Assembly: GCA_021767245.1 (NCBI GenBank)
Contig: JAASTO010000157.1
Coordinates: 1 to 6,309, forward strand
Direction of reading: 5' to 3'
DNA length: 6,309 nucleotides
Source: Balneolaceae bacterium
GTDB taxonomy: Bacteria > Bacteroidota > Rhodothermia > Balneolales > Balneolaceae
The notes beneath the pieces are model-generated. The model was not told the origin of the DNA. It ran no database searches and worked only from the letters and a program-made list of their open reading frames with translations. Positions 1 to 5,604 of the stretch are shown piece after piece. The position numbers were made by a program, and so were the translations under genes. Positions within the stretch are counted from its first letter, which is position 1. Each line of letters begins with the position of its first letter.

Positions 1-431
1 ATATTAACCCCGTTTATGACACCGGAAATATCGGCCACTCCGAGTTTCAGAATGACCTGAGTACTCAGGCTTGGAGAAACCCCGGTCACTTCAGGGTAAG
101 ACTCCAGGATCTCCACGATTTGAAGGCCGCGCTTAAGCTTTGGCAGCTCATTTTTACTTTTGATGTTTGGGACTGAGATCCAGGTTTTATCTGTATCGTA
201 AACATCCAGGAGTACGGGAGGTGATTTCTGATTCTTATCCTGGTAGATGTGGATATGAGCCGTGGAGTTGATGGTCTTCTCAATAAAAAAATCTTGAAGT
301 CCGGTGATCACCCCCGCCTGAAAGATGAATACCGTAATACCAAAGGTAACGCCCAGCATGGAAACGACGGTTTGCCGTTTTCGGCTTGTCAGATGCGTAA
401 TCACGATCTTTAGGATGGGAAAGCGGTTCAT
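1..431 (-). CDS. ABC transporter permease, FtsX/LolC-like, N-terminal part (runs off left edge)
   Basis: An open minus-strand frame begins at the ATG at 429-431 and stays open to the window edge (about 143 codons). The product starts MNRFPILKIVITHLTSRKRQ, a short cytoplasmic N-terminus rich in basic residues, followed by one membrane segment at about residues 20-42 (VVSMLGVTFGITVFIFQAGV). A long polar stretch follows, expected to be extracytoplasmic. This is the usual start of MacB/LolC/FtsX-type permeases, which couple a cytoplasmic ATPase to the movement of lipoproteins, peptides or drugs across the envelope. The C-terminal membrane helices and the ATPase gene would lie beyond the left edge. 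The start codon overlaps the stop of the adaptor gene (ATGA), which implies translational coupling and a common efflux or lipoprotein-transport complex. The substrate cannot be told. Confidence 0.85.
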   Translation of the reverse strand, partial: MNRFPILKIVITHLTSRKRQTVVSMLGVTFGITVFIFQAGVITGLQDFFIEKTINSTAHIHIYQDKNQKSPPVLLDVYDTDKTWISVPNIKSKNELPKLKRGLQIVEILESYPEVTGVSPSLSTQVILKLGVADISGVINGVN

Positions 432-1522
432 GATCCAGGTTTTAAAACGACATCGCCTTCTTCAAGTCCTGAGAGGATCTCAACATAATTCAGGTCACGG
501 ATCCCGGTTTCGATCCTTTTGAGGGAACCGTCTTCCATGATCACTTCGTTGTTCTCATTGATGAATGTGATCGGAAGCACCAGCACACTATCCTTTTCAT
601 TGATCACAATATTTGCCTCCAGTGCCATACCCGGATACATAGGGTACTGCAAGGGGTCGATCGAGGCGATCACTTTAGCGGTACGTTCAATGGTATTGAT
701 CCGCGGATATATGAGACTAATAACTCCACTTAGCACTGTGTCTTCAATAGCATCCAGTTCGTAATATACCGGTTGACCTTCTTTTACCATCACGATATCG
801 GTTTCATCCACCTGAAGTTCGGTTTCAAAACGATCTGTGGCTCCGATCTCCATGATCGGGCGATTACCGGCAATAAGCTCTCCTTCTTCCGGTATGATAT
901 CGTAAACCTTTCCGTCAATAGCAGAAAGAATGGTGAAGTCGCCCGTCAGGCTTTGTTGAGCAAGGAAATTATTGCGGGCATTATCCAGTTCGATCTGCAG
1001 GCGTTGTTTGGTTTCCTGATACTTGCTTTGTGCGATCCGTAAATTATTCTTTGAATTTTGATAGCGAAGCCGGATCCTATCCAGTTCAAGTTCGGAACCG
1101 ATGTCATCATCCCGAAGCTTTTGATATCGTACATACTCGACAGAATCCTGCAAAAAAGTTGACCGCGATATTTCAACTTGTTGGGAAAGCTGACTTAGGA
1201 TGTCTGAACCATCTCGGGCATTACTCCGGGCCAGTTCCAGCTGATTTCTGGCGATCTGCAGGTTGGCTTCATTTGGCTCATTTTTCAGTTTTACCAGTGG
1301 AAGACCTGCCTCAACATCCTGACCTACACTCACTAAAATCTCATCAACAATTCCTGTGACCTTGCTGGTAACTTGATAATACCCGACCGGCATCACATTT
1401 CCCGAAGCATAAACACCCTGAACAAGATCCATCTTTTTGACCTGAACCACTTCCTGATCTGAACAGCTGATAGAAATGAGAGTGAAAAGAAGTAATAAAG
1501 AATAGAAGGAATTTAGCCGCAT
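428..1522 (-). CDS. Periplasmic adaptor (membrane fusion) lipoprotein of an efflux system
   Basis: The 364-residue product has a lipoprotein-type signal peptide (hydrophobic residues 8-19, Cys20 as the likely lipidated residue; the -3 Ser is not ideal). After Cys20 come Ser-Asp-Gln-Glu, which resembles lipoprotein surface-export signals described in some Bacteroidota. The order is that of MacA/HlyD-like adaptors: first lipoyl half near residues 47-80 (VTSKVTGIVDEILVSVGQDV), a long charged alpha-hairpin at about 82-190, the second lipoyl half at about 195-227 (AIDGKVYDIIPEEGELI), a beta-barrel at about 228-310 with the YPGMALEANIVI signature, and a C-terminal membrane-proximal domain. Such proteins bridge an inner-membrane pump to an outer-membrane channel. 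The downstream permease overlaps it by ATGA, so the partner is an ABC pump rather than an RND pump. The ATG at 1520-1522 gives a complete signal peptide. No strong ribosome binding site is seen. Confidence 0.9.
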   Translation of the reverse strand: MRLNSFYSLLLLFTLISISCSDQEVVQVKKMDLVQGVYASGNVMPVGYYQVTSKVTGIVDEILVSVGQDVEAGLPLVKLKNEPNEANLQIARNQLELARSNARDGSDILSQLSQQVEISRSTFLQDSVEYVRYQKLRDDDIGSELELDRIRLRYQNSKNNLRIAQSKYQETKQRLQIELDNARNNFLAQQSLTGDFTILSAIDGKVYDIIPEEGELIAGNRPIMEIGATDRFETELQVDETDIVMVKEGQPVYYELDAIEDTVLSGVISLIYPRINTIERTAKVIASIDPLQYPMYPGMALEANIVINEKDSVLVLPITFINENNEVIMEDGSLKRIETGIRDLNYVEILSGLEEGDVVLKPGS

Positions 1523-1531
1523 AACATTAAA

Positions 1532-1558
1532 TATTTTCTACCGGTAAGGTAGAAAATA
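1532..1558. promoter_or_regulatory. Perfect 11-bp inverted repeat upstream of the adaptor gene
   Basis: Arms TATTTTCTACC (1532-1542) and GGTAGAAAATA (1548-1558) are exact reverse complements around a 5-nt centre. The element begins 10 nt upstream of the adaptor start codon. It could be an operator for a repressor of the efflux operon, or a weak bidirectional terminator separating the cassette array from the operon. The stem is AT-rich and there is no strong T-run, so the operator reading is somewhat preferred. No regulator gene is present in the window. Confidence 0.45.
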
Positions 1559-1688
1559 CGGCATTTAAAGAAGAATAATTTATAGTGAGTATAGAGTGAA
1601 CTGGATAGCAAAATATCGTTTTCAGGAAAGATTGGAAATATCTTTTAGCTTATAAATTTCAATACAAGCAACTCCGGAAACCAACGGG

Positions 1689-1722
1689 CCGTCCGCGTCT
1701 GCTTTAAACGCATTAGTGTGCC
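1689..1722 (-). repeat. attC1, truncated: only the R''/L'' arm is left
   Basis: Read on the minus strand, the flank GGCACACTAA is the exact reverse complement of the start of the same cassette at 2322-2331. It is followed by TTTAAA and an AGACGCGG segment like the L'' arm of the other sites, including the extra A. No matching L'/R' arm is found further left; the sequence drifts into unrelated AT-rich DNA by about 1640. The site therefore lacks the second half needed to fold and recombine. The R'' core ends AAT rather than AAC. Confidence 0.7.
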
Positions 1723-1728
1723 GGAGGT

Positions 1729-2028
1729 TTATACGCGTGATTTACAAGCTTCTGGATTCCGATGTTGATGTAACATGGCGAACACTGAAATCACATCTTT
1801 TTGTTCAACAAAGAAAATAGAGAAAGGAAATCGGTTAACTAAAGCTCTTCGAATTTTGCTTTTGTAAACAACTTGGTGTTGCTGAGGAGCACGAAGGAGA
1901 GAAGTAATCTTTACATCTACACAACGAGCAAATTCTTTCCCCAATCCCGGATCTTGGCTTTCGTACCAATCATATGCATCATCAAAGTCTTTTTCAGCTT
2001 ATGGGTTAAGAATTAGCGTTTTAAGCAC
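1729..2028 (-). pseudogene. RelE/ParE-family toxin, inactivated by an early nonsense codon
   Basis: A GTG at 2026-2028, three bases after the antitoxin stop, opens a frame coding VLKTLILNP and then hits TAA at 1999-2001 (codon 10). Past that stop the same frame continues without a break as AEKDFDDAYDWYESQDPGLG and so on to 1729. It contains the typical RelE/ParE segment NRFPFSIFF...VFAMLHQHRNPEACKSRV. The reconstructed length is 99 residues against 101 for the intact relative at 4003-4308, so the single stop is the only visible lesion; GAA to TAA is the simplest change. No in-frame ATG follows early, and a TTG restart at about 1942-1944 would lose the N-terminal helices. Members of this family either cut mRNA at the ribosome or poison gyrase. 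This one is probably inactive, barring a sequencing error or stop readthrough. Confidence 0.8.
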
Positions 2029-2031
2029 GAT

Positions 2032-2244
2032 CTATAAATACTTTTCTTGGATTTCATCCCATGACTTTCCATTCGCTGTATCTTTATCAAGGGTTTGCAA
2101 ACGCTCTTCCAAAATACTTTTATGATGCTCAGGAAAGCCTACCTGCTCAGGATCAGAAGCTATAGAATCCCACAAAGCTTCTACCAAAATTATTTTTTCG
2201 TTTTTATTAAGTCGCGATAATTCTTTGATCAGCGTGTCTTCCAT
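2032..2244 (-). CDS. Antitoxin, putative addiction-module component (PF09720-like)
   Basis: The 70-residue product begins MEDTLIKELSRLNKNEKIILVEALWDSI and ends GKSWDEIQEKYL. Both the N-terminal helix pattern (Leu-x-x-x-E-K/R-x-x-L-x-E-x-L-W-D-S-I) and the C-terminal S-W-D/E-E-I/V motif are typical of the small acidic proteins annotated as addiction-module components, partners of RelE/ParE-type toxins. The C-terminal part is expected to wrap the toxin. The toxin frame follows after 3 nt but carries a premature stop, so this antitoxin appears orphaned. It may still neutralise related toxins, such as that at 4003-4308, although that cross-talk is a guess. The cassette leader of about 87 nt leaves room for its own promoter. 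The start is the only ATG that fits. Confidence 0.85.
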   Translation of the reverse strand: MEDTLIKELSRLNKNEKIILVEALWDSIASDPEQVGFPEHHKSILEERLQTLDKDTANGKSWDEIQEKYL

Positions 2245-2325
2245 AATGAATGAATTAAATTAGATACAATAATTTGGATAAAAAGAAACTCGAAAGCAAT
2301 CGCGGGATAAATTTTGAATGAGGCA

Positions 2326-2450
2326 CACTAACGGCCCACCGCATAACCGGCGCAGGGATTAAAAGGCTAAACATTTGAATCCCGAATTCTCGGGAGCAAG
2401 AAATTTAATCAAAGCCGCGACTGCGTCCGCCGTTAATGCGGTTGTTATGT
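2326..2450 (-). repeat. attC2 recombination site (125 bp)
   Basis: On the minus strand R'' is ACATAAC and R' is GTTAGTG. The inner arms pair as CGGACGCAG against CGGCGCAG, leaving one unpaired A in L'', the feature that sets strand choice in classical attC sites. The central part holds a further hairpin (CCCGA/TCGGG near 2383-2396). The flank GCAACATAAC overlaps the last base of the OLD-like gene's stop codon and matches the cassette start at 3858-3867. The outer arm GCATTAACGG/GCATAACCGG differs from the other sites, so this is a third sequence variant. Confidence 0.85.
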
Positions 2451-2452
2451 TG

Positions 2453-3832
2453 CTATTCGTTATTTAGATATTGATTAATTCTTTGAAATTCAGTTCTTAA
2501 ATCTTCAACAAATTCATCCCTAATATTTTGATTATTATCATCGAGTAAGCCTCTTACTGCATGCAGGTGTCTTTCCTCTTTAGTTCTAACATCATCAGCA
2601 GGTATAGCGAAGAAATGATAATTTTCGAATTGTTCTTCTAATCTTTGCAGAGTATTTAATTTATCACCATCAAGAATACCAACTACCTTTTGAAAGCCTA
2701 AATCAGATAAAACATTTGCAATATGTTGCATGTTTCCTGCGCCACCAACACCCCATCCAAAAAATGTTCCTTCCAGCTCTTCGCCCAGATGCTGTTGTAC
2801 CTTCTGATAGTAAATTACATCCTCTTGCCCTTCGACTAATATAATTTTGTCATCTAAGAAAAAAACTTCTTGTGATTTAAGCCCAAAAATATGTGGATTG
2901 TTATAATTACGTAGTAACCCAGAAATATTTCGAGCTGATTCAGTGGTTAACTGAAAAATATGAGATTCATCATTTCTTTGAACAGTTCTAGCCACTTTTG
3001 CTCCATTCTGAAGAGATTCTAAGTTTACAAAATAGGGAGAATGAGTAGCTAAAACTATCTGACGATCTGAGGAATAATTTGTAAATAATTCTGCAAGTTT
3101 AATTTGAAGGGAAGGATGTAATGATAGCTCGGGTTCATCAATAACAATTGTATCTCCAGGTCGTGAATCATACAGTGAATCAATGACAAAAAAGAGACTT
3201 ACTAAACCTTCTCCTAATCCCTCACTACTATGGGAAGTATCACCAGTGGCAATTTTTAAAAAGTATTGGCCTGTATCTAACTGATCAATAGTCCAATCTG
3301 GAACTGGGTCAAGAACATTTTCTAAAACCTCATTAAATTCCTCTTTATTTTGTTGGGCTGTGAAAAGTCGTCTACTAAATTGATCAACAGAGGAAGTACG
3401 AACGGCTGGGAAGCCTATAATATCGGTATACTGCCTTCTTTGGGCCTGTCCTCTGCCAAAATAAGGGTTAAAAGCCCTTCGAGAAGGTAGAATTACTAAT
3501 CCTTCCATCTGGATATTATTACCTTCATTGGTAAATTCTGTTTCGCTACTACCTGCAGTAATGCTTTCTAAAACCCTTGAATTGCCTTCAGTGTCAACTA
3601 ATCTAAGATGAATTCTATCACCCGCTCGAATATTTCTTCTTCCTTGTGTAAAACTTGGAGATCGGTTTTGTGATAAAGCTCTTAAAGATTCAGTAATAGT
3701 TGATTTACCCGAGTTATTTGAACCCACAATTATAGTAAGACCACTTCCAATTTCATTATTGGGTACTGCAAATTCGAGACTTTGCTGAGTAGCAAAACCC
3801 CTTAATCCATGTATATCTAAATGTGAAAACAT
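2453..3832 (-). CDS. OLD-family ATPase with TOPRIM nuclease domain, probable phage defence
   Basis: The 459-residue product has an ABC/SMC-type ATPase followed by a TOPRIM domain. Visible parts are: Walker A GSNNSGKST (37-45), a signature-like SSEGLGEG (202-209), Walker B IVIDEPELSLHP (229-240), the H-switch ATHS (262-265), TOPRIM acidic motif ILVEGQEDV (331-339), and ILDGD (386-390) as the DxD motif. This is the order of OLD (overcoming lysogenization defect) nucleases and of Gabija GajA. No UvrD-like helicase (GajB) follows, so it looks like a solitary class 1 OLD protein, though shorter than the usual 550-600 residues. The likely role is ATP-controlled DNA cleavage, plausibly against phage or plasmids. 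It fills one cassette alone. The leader is about 34 nt, so transcription probably comes from upstream. Its DNA is visibly more AT-rich than the adaptor gene, pointing to separate origin. Confidence 0.85.
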   Translation of the reverse strand: MFSHLDIHGLRGFATQQSLEFAVPNNEIGSGLTIIVGSNNSGKSTITESLRALSQNRSPSFTQGRRNIRAGDRIHLRLVDTEGNSRVLESITAGSSETEFTNEGNNIQMEGLVILPSRRAFNPYFGRGQAQRRQYTDIIGFPAVRTSSVDQFSRRLFTAQQNKEEFNEVLENVLDPVPDWTIDQLDTGQYFLKIATGDTSHSSEGLGEGLVSLFFVIDSLYDSRPGDTIVIDEPELSLHPSLQIKLAELFTNYSSDRQIVLATHSPYFVNLESLQNGAKVARTVQRNDESHIFQLTTESARNISGLLRNYNNPHIFGLKSQEVFFLDDKIILVEGQEDVIYYQKVQQHLGEELEGTFFGWGVGGAGNMQHIANVLSDLGFQKVVGILDGDKLNTLQRLEEQFENYHFFAIPADDVRTKEERHLHAVRGLLDDNNQNIRDEFVEDLRTEFQRINQYLNNE

Positions 3833-3860
3833 CTGACTTGTTTATTCAATATTGGAAGCA

Positions 3861-3991
3861 ACATAACGGTTTGGCGTTTAACCGGCTTGGCCTTTTGGAT
3901 TAGGAATGTAATTGAAACTCAGGATTTCTATAAGCCAAGAAATTTTGTATAGGCAAACAGTGGCCAAGTCCGCGTTGAACGTTGGTTATGC
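3861..3991 (-). repeat. attC3 recombination site (131 bp)
   Basis: R'' is GCATAAC and R' is GTTATGT on the minus strand. The inner arms pair as CGGACTTGGCC against CGGCTTGGCC, with the same single unpaired A. The centre (TAGGC...GCC, 'ccaagaaattttgtatagg') is nearly identical to that of attC4. The R'' flank GTTGCATAAC at 3985-3994 matches the start of its cassette at 4615-4624. The site starts 11 nt past the toxin stop codon. Confidence 0.9.
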
Positions 3992-4002
3992 AACTTTTTA
4001 AA

Positions 4003-4308
4003 TTATTTAAGGCGCTTTTCCCAATAATCCGGTTTTCGTTTCATATGCATAATGGCAAAAACCATGATTAATTTATCCCTGTAAACCTTGTACACTATTG
4101 CATAGGGAAAGCGGTTAAGGAAAATACGTTTTGTCTGATGCAGATAGGGATGACCCGCTTTGGGGAATTTTATTAGTCTCTGAACAGCATCTTCAAACTC
4201 TTGGATAAAATCGTAGGAAAGTGTGTGATCAAATTGCTTGTAGTAATCAACAATATCGTAAAACTCGGCCTCTGCCGCATCGTCAAGTTCAAAGGCCAAT
4301 TTGCTCAT
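4003..4308 (-). CDS. RelE/ParE-family toxin (intact)
   Basis: From the ATG at 4306-4308 the product has 101 residues, MSKLAFELDDAAEAEFYDIV to DYWEKRLK. It shows the small RelE/ParE fold pattern: N-terminal beta strand, two helices with an acidic A-x-x-E-F/L stretch and Y-Y, then beta strands RIFLNRFPYAIVYKVYRDKLIMVFAIMHMKRKPDYW. That C-terminal segment is characteristic of toxins paired with PF09720-type antitoxins. The start shares its A with the antitoxin stop (TGATG), so the genes are translationally coupled; an upstream TTG at 4309-4311 is less likely. The target (ribosome-bound mRNA or gyrase) cannot be told from sequence. In an array, such a pair penalises loss of the cassette and so stabilises its neighbours. 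Confidence 0.9.
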   Translation of the reverse strand: MSKLAFELDDAAEAEFYDIVDYYKQFDHTLSYDFIQEFEDAVQRLIKFPKAGHPYLHQTKRIFLNRFPYAIVYKVYRDKLIMVFAIMHMKRKPDYWEKRLK

Positions 4309-4544
4309 CAATCAAGAAATGCTTGTGCATTTTTCTTCACTTCGCTCCAGGGCTTTGCAGAACTCTCACCTTGCTCATACCGGTCAATACGTTTTTTAAG
4401 TTCTTTTGACCAAGCTTCCTCCGATTCAAATTCTTTCTCTGGGTGAAGACTATCTATCAGCATATGTGCAAGTTCAGCACGTTCTTGATCAGAAAGTTCA
4501 AGTGCTTGTTTTTTGATTTTATCGTTAATCATGAGTTTTCTCAT
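4308..4544 (-). CDS. Antitoxin, putative addiction-module component (PF09720-like)
   Basis: A 78-residue acidic protein with the family pattern LELSDQERAELAHMLIDSLHPE near its N-terminus and PWSEVKKNAQAFLD at the end. It is the expected antidote for the toxin that follows, with a TGATG overlap between the genes. Order antitoxin then toxin is the same as in the decayed pair at 1729-2244, and the two pairs are distant relatives rather than recent duplicates. The first ATG (4542-4544) gives MRKLMINDK; a second ATG at 4530-4532 gives MINDKIKKQAL, is preceded by GAGAAAA, and fits the usual family length as well, so the start is uncertain by four codons. The cassette leader is about 79 nt. Confidence 0.88.
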   Translation of the reverse strand: MRKLMINDKIKKQALELSDQERAELAHMLIDSLHPEKEFESEEAWSKELKKRIDRYEQGESSAKPWSEVKKNAQAFLD

Positions 4545-4617
4545 AAAGTTTGAATCCTTCTATAGTATGGTAATAAACTCAAAAAAAGGAAAATAATTTT
4601 GTCAGAGGTTTGAGGTT

Positions 4618-4747
4618 GCATAACGACCCAGCGTTTAAACGGCTTGGCCTTTTGGATTAGGAATGAACTAAAACTCAGGATATCTATAAGCCAAGAAATT
4701 TTGTATAGGCAAACAGTGGCCAAGTCCGCGTTGAACGTTGGTTATGT
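4618..4747 (-). repeat. attC4 recombination site (130 bp); R'' contains the higA stop codon
   Basis: R'' is ACATAAC and R' is GTTATGC on the minus strand. The inner arms and centre closely match attC3 (CTTGGCC type, same unpaired A), but the outer L'/R' arm (cgacccagcgtttaaacgg) matches attC5 and attC6 instead, so the site looks like a mosaic. The TAA of R'' (4742-4744) is the termination codon of higA. Confidence 0.9.
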
Positions 4748-5110
4748 AACCGGCTCTGGTTCTTGGATTAATACTTCTGCCGGAATCCCAAGTTTTTTGT
4801 ACAGCAATTTAATATGACGGAGAGAAAGAGAGCGTTTCCCTGAGAGTATTTCACTTGCTCGTGATTTTGATCCCAACACTTTGGCCAAATCTTTCTGTTG
4901 CATTCCTAATTGATCCATACGGAATTTAATAGCTTCAACGGGTTTTGGAGCTTCAATAGGGAAATGCTTTTTTTCGTATTCATCCACTAAAATTCCCAAT
5001 ATTTCCAATTCGTCACCTTCCTCACTTCCAGACTTGGCGTCAAAGATTTCTTCAATACGATCTAGTGCTCTTTGATAATCGTCTTCGGTATGTATGGGTT
5101 GAATCTGCAT
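4742..5110 (-). CDS. higA: HigA-type antitoxin, helix-turn-helix
   Basis: The 122-residue product begins MQIQPIHTEDDYQRALDRIEEIFDA and carries a Cro/C1-type helix-turn-helix at about residues 62-110 (KFRMDQLGMQQKDLAKVLGSKSRASEILSG). It has the long acidic N-terminal half typical of COG5499 HigA proteins. HigA neutralises HigB and represses the operon. It follows the toxin after a 14-nt gap, the toxin-first order usual for higBA. The reading frame ends EPEPVT, and its TAA lies inside the R'' box of attC4, so the cassette carries almost no spare sequence. The start ATG at 5108-5110 matches the family N-terminus. Confidence 0.93.
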   Translation of the reverse strand: MQIQPIHTEDDYQRALDRIEEIFDAKSGSEEGDELEILGILVDEYEKKHFPIEAPKPVEAIKFRMDQLGMQQKDLAKVLGSKSRASEILSGKRSLSLRHIKLLYKKLGIPAEVLIQEPEPVT

Positions 5111-5124
5111 GATTAATATCCGCT

Positions 5125-5418
5125 TTAAATTGTCGTTGCATCAATTTTGTCGTATTCAGCATGAGTACCTACAAAACGGATGAATACCTGTCCGTAGTCA
5201 TAATTGATTTTGACTACCAAACGATAGTTATTGCCCTTGATATTGAAAACCACCCGGTTGTCAGGAAGAATACTGGCATGAGGGTATTTATTCTTTATAT
5301 CAGAAGGTGATTCCCACTGGGAATTTGCTGCTTCAGAAAACCATGCTTTTAAAGCATCTTCACTGTCCGAATGATTAATCCAAAACGCACGTAATGTTTT
5401 TCGGGCAAATACTCGCAT
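5125..5418 (-). CDS. higB: HigB-type mRNA interferase toxin
   Basis: From the ATG at 5416-5418 the 97-residue product reads MRVFARKTLRAFWINHSDSE and ends RFVGTHAEYDKIDATTI. It contains NRVVFNIKGNNYRLVVKINYDYGQVFIRFVGTHAEYDKI, the hallmark of the HigB toxin family (COG4680, PF09907), in particular the F-V-G-T-H-x-E-Y-D-K-I/V-D segment. HigB binds ribosomes and cuts translated mRNA. An upstream TTG at 5440-5442 would add eight residues not found in the family and would start inside the putative promoter, so it is not used. The antitoxin follows directly. A promoter with a near-palindrome lies just upstream, consistent with HigA autoregulation. Confidence 0.93.
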   Translation of the reverse strand: MRVFARKTLRAFWINHSDSEDALKAWFSEAANSQWESPSDIKNKYPHASILPDNRVVFNIKGNNYRLVVKINYDYGQVFIRFVGTHAEYDKIDATTI

Positions 5419-5423
5419 AGGTG

Positions 5424-5452
5424 AATATAGAAAGTTCCACAATTGGGAACAA
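5424..5452 (-). promoter_or_regulatory. Putative higBA promoter
   Basis: On the minus strand TTGTTC (5447-5452) and TATATT (5424-5429) are separated by exactly 17 bp, a good sigma70-type match. Only 5 nt separate the -10 box from the higB ATG, so the transcript would start at or next to the start codon and be leaderless. In Bacteroidota the usual promoter consensus differs (TAnnTTTG), so the call is tentative. Confidence 0.5.
5434..5450. promoter_or_regulatory. Putative HigA operator, 17-bp near-palindrome
   Basis: GTTCC and GGAAC arms flank a CAATTG core on the plus strand (gttccacaattgggaac), near-symmetric. It lies in the spacer of the predicted higBA promoter and touches the -35 box, where repressor binding would block polymerase. 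Autoregulation by HigA through such sites is known for the family; the site itself is inferred. Confidence 0.4.
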
Positions 5453-5465
5453 GTGAAAAGATAGG

Positions 5466-5589
5466 TTATATCGACCCAGCGTTTAAACGGCGCGGGGATT
5501 ATGATTTGGTTGAAGTAGCGAAATTAATTCCTGGCAGTCAAGTTACTATCGCACTCCGTCCGCGTCCGATTTAAAACGCATTGATATAC
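5466..5589 (-). repeat. attC5 recombination site (124 bp), altered core boxes
   Basis: The arms and centre are nearly identical to attC6 (TTTAAATCGGACGCGG against CCGCGCCGTTTAAA, with the unpaired A). The outer boxes are changed: R' reads GATATAA instead of GTTATAC, and R'' reads GTATATC instead of GTATAAC. The R'' flank still matches the start of the thioredoxin cassette at 6097-6105 except at one base. The changes may lower recombination here. Confidence 0.8.
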
Positions 5590-5604
5590 GCATGAGAACT
5601 CGAT

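Noticed and set aside
86..522. Frames at 86-283 (minus) and 325-522 (plus)
   Set aside because: They overlap the ABC permease and adaptor frames and show no recognisable protein pattern.
519..1359. Plus-strand open frames at 519-764, 773-1042 and 1030-1359, and a minus-strand frame at 946-1176
   Set aside because: They are shadows of the adaptor gene, which has full domain structure over the same DNA.
1523..1688. Integron attI site or integrase remnant near the array's left end
   Set aside because: Gene direction puts attI on the right, and no integrase-like frame or attI-like core is seen in this AT-rich stretch.
2453..3832. Gabija system
   Set aside because: No GajB-like helicase gene follows; the next gene is an antitoxin in another cassette, so only a solitary OLD-like call is supported.
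3861..3991. Repeats as miniature inverted-repeat transposons
   Set aside because: They occur only at gene-cassette ends, lack target duplications, and their R boxes match the start of the neighbouring cassette, which fits attC and not a MITE.
4201..4446. Plus-strand frames at 4201-4446 and 4221-4409
   Set aside because: They lie opposite the RelE/ParE toxin and antitoxin, which have clear family motifs.
4541..4723. Minus-strand frame of 60 codons
   Set aside because: It runs through attC4 and the cassette leader, so it is non-coding repeat sequence.
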